Of a stretch of 64,000 nucleotides of DNA, positions 56,267 through 64,000 are shown piece after piece (position 1 is the stretch's first letter; every line of letters begins with the position of its first letter). Position numbers and translations under genes: made by a program. The notes below the pieces were generated by a model. The model was given only the letters and a program-made list of their open reading frames with translations, searched no databases and was not told the origin of the DNA. Source of the stretch: SZUA-442 sp963753185 (GTDB lineage Bacteria; Actinomycetota; Acidimicrobiia; Spongiisociales; UBA5794); contig CAVWBO010000007.1 of the NCBI GenBank assembly GCA_963753185.1, positions 1,798,001 to 1,862,000 on the forward strand. Reading direction: 5' to 3'.

Positions 56267-58887
56267 CGCGAGGTGGTGATGGCACTCGATGCCCGTTGGC
56301 GGGCCAGATCGATGGCCTCGTCCATCGCATGCTCGTTGGGCCCCCCGGCCTGGGCGAGCTTCGAGTCTCGCCCAGCGCCGCCTCCGAGCGCGTTCGCTGC
56401 GGCCGATGCGATGTCACCGGCTGATACACCCTTTTCGACGAGATCCTCGGTGGCGAACACGATCAGTGAGGCCTTGCCTTCGGTGACGGAACCGATGATT
56501 CCGATGCCGGAGTCGATCCGGTCGCGGACCTGGAAGGCGAGTGATCGGATGCCGTCGCTACCGAGCTCGTCGAAGCGTCCGGACGCGAGCGTGCAGCCGG
56601 CAATGACCTCGGAGTTCGACAGGATCGACTCCGCGGCGCCTGCGCGATCGCGGGCTGCGAAGTCCTCCAGGCGTTGCTCTGCGAGCCGCAGTCTCTCCGT
56701 TATCGAGAGGGCAGCGTCGACTTCACGCCCCGGCTGTGCCCGCAGCGTGGCACCGACCTCGTGGAGTCGGTCCCGCAGTTGGGCGAGGTGCCCATAGCCG
56801 GCACTTCCGGTGAGGGCCTCCACCCTGCGGATGTTCGAACCGACGGAACCCTCACTGACGAGGACCAGCGGACCGACCTGACCCGTCGTGTGAACGTGGG
56901 TGCCGCCGCAGAATTCCGTCGAGTAGTCGCCCGTCTGCACGACACGGACGCGCTCTCCGTACTTGTCCCCGAAGAACGCCAGTGCGCCCATCGCCTCGGC
57001 CTCGGTCTTCGTCGTTTCGATCGTCGTCACCGTGGCGTTCTCGATGACCCGCTCGTTCACGACTCGCTCGATGTGCAGGAGGTCTTCCCTCCCCACGGCC
57101 GAGTGGTGCGAGAAGTCGAAGCGAAGGCGGTCGGGTGCTACCAACGATCCTGCCTGGTGCACATGTTCACCCAGGGCGTCACGCAACGCCCAATGGAGGA
57201 TGTGCGTGCCTGTGTGGTTCTTCCTGACCGTCTCGCGCCGCTGCGGCGAGACCTTCGCTTGGACCTCCTGACCCCGCTGGATCGAACCCTTGACGACCGT
57301 GCCGCGGTGGCCGCGTACTTGGGCGACAGCGAACTGGGTGTCGTTGACGCGTATCGTTCCGGTTGCCGTCTCGATGACCCCGGCATCGCCCACCTGTCCA
57401 CCTGATTCGGCGTAGAACGGGGTGACGTCGAGGAACACCTCCACCTCGCTCCCCTCGTCGGCTCGTTCGACGGTGCCCCCCTCGCGAATGATCGAGAGGA
57501 TCGTCCCGGTCGAGGTGAGGTTCGAGTACCCGACGAACTCCGTCTGGTCGACGCCCCTGAGCATGGAGCGATAGGCCTCGGCCGCATCACCCTGGTTACC
57601 ACCCTCGAATGCGTTCCGAGCCCTCGTGCGCTGCCGCTCCATCGCCTCGTCGAACCCCTCCCTGTCCACGGCGAGCCCCCGCTCCGAGGCGATCTCCACC
57701 GTGAGCTCGATCGGGAATCCGAACGTGTCGTGGAGCCTGAACGCCGTCTCCCCAGGTATCGACGCCCCCTCTGCCAGTTCGGACATCGCTGCATCGAGGA
57801 GCTGCTCGCCGGTTCGGAGCGTTCGGACGAACTGGCTCTCCTCGCGCTCCGCCATCTCGACGATGCGGTCACGTCGTGCATGGAGCGCCGGATGGGCTTG
57901 CCCCATCTCGGCAACCGTGACGTCGATCAGCCCGCTCATCACCGGCGCCTCCGCCCCGAGCATGTGGGCATGGCGCACGGCACGACGCAGCAGTCGCCGC
58001 AGGATGTACCCGCGCCCCTCGTTCGACGGTACGACGCCGTCCGAGATCAGGAACGTCACGGATCGCGCGTGGTCCGCCATGATCCTGAGCGAGATGTCCG
58101 CCCGGTCGTTCGTCCCATACGACGTGGACGTCTGGTTCTCGGCGACGGCGAGCACCGCCCGCAGCGTGTCGGTCTCGAAGATGGAGTCCACTCCCTGGAG
58201 GAGGACGGCCATCCGCTCGAGGCCCATGCCCGTGTCGATCGACTTCATGGGGAGGTCGCCGACGACGTGGTACGGCTCGTCCTGGACGTATTGCATGAAT
58301 ACGAGGTTCCAGAACTCGACGAACCGTTCCTCGTCGACGATGGGGCCGCCTTCGGGACCGAACCTCGGCCCCTTGTCGAAGAAGATCTCAGACGATGGCC
58401 CTGCCGGTCCCGGCACGCCCATCTGCCAGAAGTTGTCCCTGTCGCGCCGCTGGAGCCGGTCAGGTGAGATACCGACGACGTCGAGCCAGATCTCTGCGGC
58501 CTCATCGTCGGATTCATGCACGGTGACCCAGAGGCGCTCGGGATCGAGGCGGAAGTGCTCGGTGGTCAGTTCCCAAGCGTACGGAATGGCCTTCTCCTTG
58601 AAGTAGTCGCCGAAGGAGAAGTTTCCGAGCATCTCGAAGAACGACAGGTGCCGCGCCGTGGTTCCGAGGATCTCGATGTCTGCGGTGCGGATGCACTTCT
58701 GTGACGTCGCCACACGCGGTGCCGGGGCCGTCTCCTCCCCGAGGAGGTACGACTTGAAGGGCACCATCCCCGCCACGTTGAGCAGGAGCGCAGGATCGAC
58801 GGGGATGAGCGATGCGCTCGGCATCACCGTGTGGTCCTTCGATTCGAAGAACTCGAGATAGGTGCGGCGAATGTCGTTCGTGTCCAC
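56263..58887 (-). CDS. alaS: Alanine--tRNA ligase
   Basis: 874 residues. The class II core has MVPFKSYLLG, RHLSFFEMLGNFSFGDYFKEKAI and TGMGLERMAVLLQG. The editing domain has zinc/catalytic residues in NHTGTHILHWALRDALG and FCGGTHVHTTGQVG. The C-terminal oligomerisation domain (ending GGGAGRDSKLAQAGGPNEHAMDEAI) is complete. The ATG is at 58887, with no close gene upstream on that strand except a small membrane protein. Confidence 0.96.
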   Translation of the reverse strand: MDTNDIRRTYLEFFESKDHTVMPSASLIPVDPALLLNVAGMVPFKSYLLGEETAPAPRVATSQKCIRTADIEILGTTARHLSFFEMLGNFSFGDYFKEKAIPYAWELTTEHFRLDPERLWVTVHESDDEAAEIWLDVVGISPDRLQRRDRDNFWQMGVPGPAGPSSEIFFDKGPRFGPEGGPIVDEERFVEFWNLVFMQYVQDEPYHVVGDLPMKSIDTGMGLERMAVLLQGVDSIFETDTLRAVLAVAENQTSTSYGTNDRADISLRIMADHARSVTFLISDGVVPSNEGRGYILRRLLRRAVRHAHMLGAEAPVMSGLIDVTVAEMGQAHPALHARRDRIVEMAEREESQFVRTLRTGEQLLDAAMSELAEGASIPGETAFRLHDTFGFPIELTVEIASERGLAVDREGFDEAMERQRTRARNAFEGGNQGDAAEAYRSMLRGVDQTEFVGYSNLTSTGTILSIIREGGTVERADEGSEVEVFLDVTPFYAESGGQVGDAGVIETATGTIRVNDTQFAVAQVRGHRGTVVKGSIQRGQEVQAKVSPQRRETVRKNHTGTHILHWALRDALGEHVHQAGSLVAPDRLRFDFSHHSAVGREDLLHIERVVNERVIENATVTTIETTKTEAEAMGALAFFGDKYGERVRVVQTGDYSTEFCGGTHVHTTGQVGPLVLVSEGSVGSNIRRVEALTGSAGYGHLAQLRDRLHEVGATLRAQPGREVDAALSITERLRLAEQRLEDFAARDRAGAAESILSNSEVIAGCTLASGRFDELGSDGIRSLAFQVRDRIDSGIGIIGSVTEGKASLIVFATEDLVEKGVSAGDIASAAANALGGGAGRDSKLAQAGGPNEHAMDEAIDLARQRASSAITTSR

Positions 58888-58898
58888 GAGGAGCGAGG

Positions 58899-59123
58899 TT
58901 ACCCCGCGCTTGTCCGGGAGCCGTCAGGTGCAACCCTCAGCGAGGACCGTTGGAGCCTCCGCCCGATCGCCTCCATGCCGTCAGCCGTCATGACGGTGGC
59001 AACGCGCACCACGCCATCAGTGTCGATCCGCTCACGGATCGCCCTCGCCCGTCGAACGGCGATCACGGCGGCAACAAGCGTCGCCACCGATCCGTAGACG
59101 AACCATCGGACACGAACGAACAT
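58899..59123 (-). CDS. Small membrane protein of unknown function
   Basis: 74 residues from the ATG at 59123 (ATG at 59144 is possible). One N-terminal transmembrane helix (FVYGSVATLVAAVIAV) leads to an Arg-rich cytosolic part (RRARAIRERIDTDGVVRVATVM). It lies 11 bases before alaS on the same strand. In actinobacteria short membrane genes are common just upstream of alaS, but I cannot name this one. Confidence 0.5.
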   Translation of the reverse strand: MFVRVRWFVYGSVATLVAAVIAVRRARAIRERIDTDGVVRVATVMTADGMEAIGRRLQRSSLRVAPDGSRTSAG

Positions 59124-59230
59124 CCCGCAAGGGTACGGCCACATCTCGCCGTACGCACGGCAGGTCTCGTTCCAGGCCCGCGGTCAGTGGAGCGTGCGCC
59201 ATAGCCCTCGGCGGCGGCGATACTGATGGG

Positions 59231-60484
59231 ATGGAACCCTCCCCGCCCTTCTCCGACCTCGACGCACGGATCACCAACCTCGGTAGGTCGTTCAGGGTGC
59301 TCTCGCACCTTGCCTGGCCAGAATCCTGCAAGGACGTTTTCCTCACGGGATGGAGGGCTGGCACACCGTCCCTGCCCGAACCGAACCTCTCGCCGATGGA
59401 CACATCCGCACAGGTCGCCGAGATCGAGGATCTCATGCGCGGATGCGACAGGAGCCACCCCGTAGGGGATTTCCTGTGGAAGACGGCATGGAGCTACGCC
59501 ACGGCGGCACGCATGCTCGCATCGATCGGAACTCCCGAGTTCACCGAGCACTCTGTCGCGTTGTATGGCCGCCCCGACGTGGTGTACGAGCGCCAGGGCC
59601 TCTCGGTGCTCGATGCGGCGGATCCCATCATGGACGTCACGTCGGAGCTCGTGGGAGGTGGCGTGATCCGCTCGGCCGAGCCCACGATCCCAGCCGAGGA
59701 GTTCGGTGTCCGCCTCAAGGTCGCCCTCGATGCCTTCTTCGTCGACGATGACGTGGCGGTCGTGATCGACCCTGGGATGGCAGCGAAAGCGGCAGCAGGG
59801 AGCCGGCGTGTCAAGTTGCGCGCTGGCGCGCTGTTCTCCGACGCTGACTTCCACCAGCTCCTCAACCATGAGGCCCTGATACACAGCCTGACGTTGCTCA
59901 ACGGACAACGCCAGCCCCTGCGTGCACTCGGCCTCGGATCACCAAGGACGACACGCACCCAGGAAGGGCTCGCCGTGTTCTCGGAACTCGCGACAGGATC
60001 CATCGATCTCCCCCGCCTCCGCAGGGTCGCGCTTCGTGCACAGGCCGTGTCGAAGGCGCTGTCGGGTGCCGACTTCATCGAGGTATTCGAGCACTTCCTC
60101 GCCGAGGGGCAGTCCGAGGACGAGGCCTACCACTCCGCACAGCGGATCTTCAGGGGCGGCGACGTGAGGGGCGGCGTCGCGTTCACGAAGGACGGCGCCT
60201 ACCTGGAAGGCCTGATCCTCGTCCAGACATTCCTGCGCAAGGCGATCAGCGACGGCAGGGAGGAGTTGATTCCACACCTGTTCGCCGGCCGCATGACCCT
60301 CGGAGACGCCGTGCTGCTCGAGGAGCTCTTCGGATCTGGCGAGCTCGTGGAACCCCGCTACGTACCTCCATGGGCCAAGGGACTCAGCCAGCTCGCAGCG
60401 TCGCTCGCCTACTCGCTCTTCAGCGCGCGGATCAAACTGGATGTTGTCGAGATCGACCGATTCGTGCAGCTCGACGATCGGTGA
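59231..60484 (+). CDS. DUF1704 / 'QEGLA motif' protein, MATCAP-like putative metallopeptidase
   Basis: 417 residues. The family is identified by TTRTQEGLAVFSELATG (QEGLA at 244-248). An HExxxH zinc motif is present as NHEALIHSL (H213, E214, H218), and the Glu in QEGLA is the expected third ligand. The vertebrate members (MATCAP/TMCP) are tyrosine carboxypeptidases acting on tubulin, and bacterial members have been labelled flavohaemoglobin-expression modulators. The natural substrate in bacteria is unknown to me. GATACT ends six bases before the ATG, so the mRNA may be leaderless. It is divergent from the alaS side and convergent with rarA. Confidence 0.82.
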   Translation: MEPSPPFSDLDARITNLGRSFRVLSHLAWPESCKDVFLTGWRAGTPSLPEPNLSPMDTSAQVAEIEDLMRGCDRSHPVGDFLWKTAWSYATAARMLASIGTPEFTEHSVALYGRPDVVYERQGLSVLDAADPIMDVTSELVGGGVIRSAEPTIPAEEFGVRLKVALDAFFVDDDVAVVIDPGMAAKAAAGSRRVKLRAGALFSDADFHQLLNHEALIHSLTLLNGQRQPLRALGLGSPRTTRTQEGLAVFSELATGSIDLPRLRRVALRAQAVSKALSGADFIEVFEHFLAEGQSEDEAYHSAQRIFRGGDVRGGVAFTKDGAYLEGLILVQTFLRKAISDGREELIPHLFAGRMTLGDAVLLEELFGSGELVEPRYVPPWAKGLSQLAASLAYSLFSARIKLDVVEIDRFVQLDDR

Positions 60485-60520
60485 TCGACGCCACCTGACC
60501 CCCGGTCGCCCCCACTGGCG

Positions 60521-61894
60521 TCACGGCACGCGCGGAGGTTTGGCGGGCGGTGACGTGTCCGCACGTCCGGTCTTTCCCGTGATGGCATCCAGCTCCATCA
60601 ACCGATCAGCGATTCCGGCCTCATCCCCTATGCGCTTTGGCCTGTACACGATCACCGATTGCAGCCCATCTGGCATGTACTGCTGGGCTACTGTGCCGCT
60701 CTCCGTGTCGTGGGGGTACCGGTATCCGACACCGTGCCCGAGCTCTCGATCCCCTGCCGTCGCACCCGATCTCAGGTGGGGGGGAACCTCGGTCGCCTGT
60801 CCGTTGCGAACGAGGTCGATGGCCGTTCCCATGGCGACCGTGACCGAGTTCGACTTCGGAGCGAGAGCGAGGACGATGGCGGCGTGGCTCAAGGCGTGGT
60901 TCGCCTCGGGAAGCCCGACCACCTCGAGGGCCCTGAAGGCGTCCACCGCGATCGCGAGCGCAGCGTTGTCCGCAAGGCCGATGTCCTCGGACGCCAGGAT
61001 GATCATCCTCCTTGCGATGAACTTCGGGTCCTCCCCCGCCTCGATCATCGTCTGGAGCCAGTAGAGGGCGGCGTCCGGATCGGATCCACGGAGGGACTTG
61101 ATGAAGGCGGATATGACGTCGTAGTGGCGATCGCCGCCGCGGTCGTACCTGATGATCCTGCGCTGGAGTGCCTCCTCGACGATCTCGACCGTGATGGTTC
61201 CCGCTCCCCTGCCTGCGCTGATCGTCGCCGCCGTGTCGAGGGCGTTGAGCGCCAGTCTCGCGTCCCCACCAACGCGCGAGGCCAGGGCGGACACAGCGTC
61301 TTCATCCATCGCCACACCGGGAAGGCCCCGCATGGCGTCCTCGAGGGCGTTGTGAACCAGCGTCGCGATGTCGTCCTCACTGAGCGGCTCGGTGCGGAAG
61401 ATGCTCGAACGCGAGATGAGGGGTGAGTTCACCTCGAAGAACGGGTTCTCCGTGGTCGCTCCGATGAGCGTGACCGTGCCGTCCTCGACACCGGGGAGCA
61501 ACGCATCCTGCTGCGCCTTGTTGAAGCGATGGATCTCATCGATGAACAGGATCGTTCGTCCGCGGCCCTCACCGAGCCGCTGCTCGGCCCGTGCAAGCAC
61601 CTCTCTGACGTCCTTGACACCCGCCGAGGTGGCAGACAGCCGGTCGAAGGATGCTTCGACGGCACGGGCGACGAGACCAGCGAGCGTGGTCTTTCCCGTA
61701 CCCGGCGGTCCCCACAGGATCATCGACGAGACATTCCCTGTCAGAACCATGGATCGGAAGGCGGCACCGTCGGCGAGGAGGTGGCGCTGGCCGACGACCT
61801 CGTCGAGTGTCCTGGGTCGCATCCTGGCGGGCAGTGGCGCACTCGTGCGTTTGGACTCCTCGCGCGCCACGGCGAACAGGTCGTCCCCCGCCAT
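60521..61894 (-). CDS. rarA: Replication-associated recombination protein RarA/MgsA
   Basis: 457 residues. This AAA+ clamp-loader-like ATPase has Walker A LWGPPGTGKTTLA, Walker B TILFIDEIHRFNKAQQDALLP, sensor GATTENPFFEVNSPLISRS, and the MgsA_C tetramerisation region (YDVISAFIKSLRGSDPDAALYWL, ...EDIGLADN). It works at stalled forks. The ATG shares a base with the aspS stop (TGATG). Confidence 0.94.
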   Translation of the reverse strand: MAGDDLFAVAREESKRTSAPLPARMRPRTLDEVVGQRHLLADGAAFRSMVLTGNVSSMILWGPPGTGKTTLAGLVARAVEASFDRLSATSAGVKDVREVLARAEQRLGEGRGRTILFIDEIHRFNKAQQDALLPGVEDGTVTLIGATTENPFFEVNSPLISRSSIFRTEPLSEDDIATLVHNALEDAMRGLPGVAMDEDAVSALASRVGGDARLALNALDTAATISAGRGAGTITVEIVEEALQRRIIRYDRGGDRHYDVISAFIKSLRGSDPDAALYWLQTMIEAGEDPKFIARRMIILASEDIGLADNAALAIAVDAFRALEVVGLPEANHALSHAAIVLALAPKSNSVTVAMGTAIDLVRNGQATEVPPHLRSGATAGDRELGHGVGYRYPHDTESGTVAQQYMPDGLQSVIVYRPKRIGDEAGIADRLMELDAITGKTGRADTSPPAKPPRVP

Positions 61895-63703
61895 CAGGTC
61901 ACGTCTGGCGGACGGGACTCCATGGCTGCCGCTTCCCAGTCACGGCGGACCTCCGGCCTCACATCGATTCCGAGTTCGGCGAGCTGGGCCTCGTCGACAC
62001 GTCCCGGTGAACCGGTGAGCGGATCGGCCCCCGTCTGGGTCTTCGGGAAGGGCATGACCTCACGGATGTTCGGCTCGTCGCACAGGATGCTGACCATCCG
62101 ATCGATGCCGATCGCGAACCCGGCATGGGGTGGTGTCCCGTACCGGAGCGCCTCGAGGAACCAGCCGAAGCGAGCCTGCGCATCCTCATCCGAGATCCCC
62201 ATCACCTCGAATACCTTCGCCTGCATCGCGGGGTCGTGGATCCTGACGGAACCCGAGCCGAGTTCGGCACCGTTGAGGACGAGGTCGTACGCCTTGGATA
62301 TGGCGGCCTCGGGACGGTTCACCAGGTCGTCGAGGGAAGCCGGGGCGGTGAACGGGTGATGGGCTGGTGCGAGGGAGCCGTCATCGCCAACGTCGAAGAC
62401 AGGGAAGTCGACGATGAAGGCGAACACGAGTTCCTCGTTGCCCTCGGGTCGACCGATGTCGAGTCTGAGCTCTCCGAGGACCTGCCGTGCCATCTTCACG
62501 GTGTCCGCCACGACCAGGAGCGTGTCGCCTGGTGTCGCGGCCATCGCAGCGACGATTCCAGCGACCTCGGACGGGCCGAGGAACTTCGTAATCGGTGATC
62601 GCAGGGTCCCATCCTCCTCGACGACCATCCATACGAGGCCGCGCGCACCGATCTCGAGTGCCCTCGCAACCAGCGCATCGAGTCCCGACCCGCGCGAGCC
62701 CGAGTTTGCCACCGTTGATTGCGCGCACCGTTCCGCCATCGGCGAGGACTGCTGCGAACGCGTTGAACTCCGTAGCAGCGAACACCGTGCCGAGGTCGAC
62801 GAGCTCCATCCCGAAACGAAGATCCGGTTTGTCGGTGCCGAACCGATCCATCGTCTCCCCGTATGTCAGACGAGGGATGGGAAGCGCGATCTCGACGCCG
62901 CGGATCTCCTTGACGACGTGGTGGGCGATCTTCTCGAGGGTCCCGAGGACGTCCTCCTGGCCCCAGAACGAACCCTCGAAGTCGAGCTGGGTGAATTCGA
63001 CCTGCCTGTCGGCCCGGAAGTCCTCATCCCTGTAGCAGCGGGCAACCTGGTAATACCGTTCGACGCCCGCGACCATGAGGAGCTGTTTGAACAGCTGTGG
63101 TGACTGGGGCAGCGCATAGAACGTTCCTTTGCGCAGACGCGAGGGCACGAGCATGTCGCGGGCCCCCTCCGGAGTCGATGCGATGAGGGTCGGGGTCTCG
63201 ACCTCGAGGAAGCCTTCGCGCTCCATGACGTCTCGCATCGCACGGATCGTCCGTGACCGCGCCCTGAGGTTGTCCGCCATCCTCGGCCGCCGCATGTCGA
63301 GGTACCGGTACTGGAGTCGTTTGGACTCATCGACGTCTGACCGCTCATCCAGCTGGAACGGAAGCGCGGCCGACGGGCTGAGCACCGTGATCGCGGACGC
63401 CACCACCTCGACCGACCCTGTCGGCAGGTCGGGGTTCGTCGTCCCTTCTGGCCTTGGTCTGACGGAACCCTCGACCTGGACGCAGTACTCGAGGCGGAGA
63501 CCGTGGAGGACATCGTCGGGAGCGGGATGATCCTCCGGGTTCACGACCACCTGGACGATCCCTGACGCGTCGCGCAGATCGAGGAAGATGACCCCGCCAT
63601 GGTCGCGGCGGCGTGCGACCCATCCCGCGAGCACGACCGACGTCCCGGAGTCGGTGGCTCGGAGCTCGCCGGCTCCGATGGTCTTCATCAGGCCCGTAGC
63701 CAT
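61894..63703 (-). pseudogene. aspS: Aspartate--tRNA ligase, interrupted by a +1 frameshift
   Basis: From the ATG at 63703 (AAGGAG upstream) the frame gives a normal bacterial AspRS: OB anticodon domain (VVLAGWVARRRDHGGVIFLDLRDASGIVQVV), then motif 2 region QSPQLFKQLLMVAGVERYYQVARCYRDED and the GAD-domain start, until about 62700. The remainder (GSGLDALVARALEIGARGLVWM..., FIVDFPVFD, motif 3 GFAIGIDRMVSILCDE) continues one frame over to 61894. One base too many in the CCC at 62699-62701 explains it (reads INGGKLGSRGSG when removed). AspRS is essential, so an error in the sequence is far more likely than a broken gene, unless a second copy exists elsewhere. Confidence 0.93.
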
Positions 63704-64000
63704 CGTTGGATCTCCTTCACATCGATCAATTCCTGTTCGCCGCTCGCGAGGCGTTTCGCGGTGACCTTGCCATCGATCCACTCCGACCCGACGACGACGA
63801 CGACGGATGCCAGTGCCCTGTCCGCTTCCCTGAACTGCGCCTTGAGGGTCCTGTGGCGGTCCGTCATGTCGACGCGGAATCCCGCACGCCGTAGCTCGGA
63901 CGTCAGCGCTCGCGCCGTCGATCGGTACTCGTCGGTGGCTGAGACTACGAACAGGTCGAGGAGGTCCGTCGGTGCGGTGCGTGGTGAGGCGAGTCGAATC
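63688..64000 (-). CDS. hisS: Histidine--tRNA ligase, C-terminal part (start outside window)
   Basis: Only the last about 103 codons are present. They form the class II anticodon-binding domain: DLFVVSATDEYRSTARALTSELRRAGFRVDM, HRTLKAQFREADRALASVVVVVGSEW, KRLASGEQELIDVKEI, ending at a TGA at 63688-63690. The GEQE segment and the layout match the HisRS anticodon domain, and hisS-aspS-rarA is a common order. The stop lies 13 bases inside aspS, so the two are coupled. A run of five GTC codons encodes VVVVV. Confidence 0.85.
   Translation of the reverse strand, partial: IRLASPRTAPTDLLDLFVVSATDEYRSTARALTSELRRAGFRVDMTDRHRTLKAQFREADRALASVVVVVGSEWIDGKVTAKRLASGEQELIDVKEIQRWLRA

Noticed and set aside
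60486..60522. Terminator between the DUF1704 gene and rarA
   Set aside because: GACGCCA/TGGCGTC pairs over only seven bases with a 22-base loop, too weak to call.

Overview
The window is a compact, GC-rich chromosomal segment of an actinobacterium. The diagnostic content is a complete Pup-proteasome locus (mpa/ARC, dop, pup, prcB, prcA, pafA, pafB, pafC, HelY-type helicase), an actinobacterial integration host factor (mIHF), an actinobacterial-type PriA without helicase motifs, and housekeeping gene order like that of Mycobacterium and relatives. Several local features (a zinc-ribbon protein where Tat genes often sit, a PPK2 gene between fmt and rpe, no metK next to coaBC) suggest a deep-branching lineage such as Acidimicrobiia. 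That placement is inference.

Layout. 1-10 kb: proteasome/pupylation operon, all on the minus strand, ending upstream with trmI next to mpa. 10-14.6 kb: four overlapping small membrane-protein genes, an MFS exporter, a 41-aa membrane peptide coupled to an OmpA/BON protein, and a DivIVA-domain protein. 14.7-20.9 kb: a CREST-like membrane protein, a PLP-dependent dehydratase, a frameshifted lipoprotein gene with DTTEAP repeats, and an OpuC-type compatible-solute ABC transporter. 20.9-28.5 kb: tyrS, a DNA glycosylase, and infC-rpmI-rplT-trmH-pheS-pheT, with a structured leader before pheS. 28.5-32.1 kb: riboflavin operon ribD-ribE-ribBA-ribH behind an FMN riboswitch. 32.1-39.9 kb: a REC-GGDEF regulator coupled to rpe, ppk2, fmt-def-priA-coaBC-rpoZ-gmk. 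39.9-49.1 kb: mihF and the pyrimidine operon pyrR-B-C-carA-carB-pyrD-pyrF behind a PyrR-binding leader. 49.1-58.9 kb: nusB-efp-aroB-aroK-aroC-prepilin peptidase-aroE-mltG-ruvX-alaS. 59-64 kb: a DUF1704 HExxxH metallopeptidase-like protein, rarA, aspS and the end of hisS.

Most genes lie on the minus strand in long operons with 1-4 base stop/start overlaps (ATGA, GTGA, TGATG), so translational coupling is pervasive. No stretch over 300 bases lacks a gene or a recognised RNA element. I saw no tRNA, rRNA, insertion sequence, prophage or CRISPR array.

The most notable signals are: (a) four conserved genes (pafB, trmH, aspS and the repeat lipoprotein) each interrupted by a net +1 frameshift, plus a prcB gene with no usable in-frame start, a pattern pointing to uncorrected indels in the sequence; (b) infC with an AUC start behind a perfect Shine-Dalgarno; (c) a PyrR-binding loop overlapping the ribosome site of a 29-codon leader ORF whose stop overlaps the pyrR start; (d) a multi-hairpin pheS leader that is not a T-box; (e) nusB with a translated ~105-residue N-terminal extension. 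I found no clearly new multi-gene system; the window is mainly core genome.
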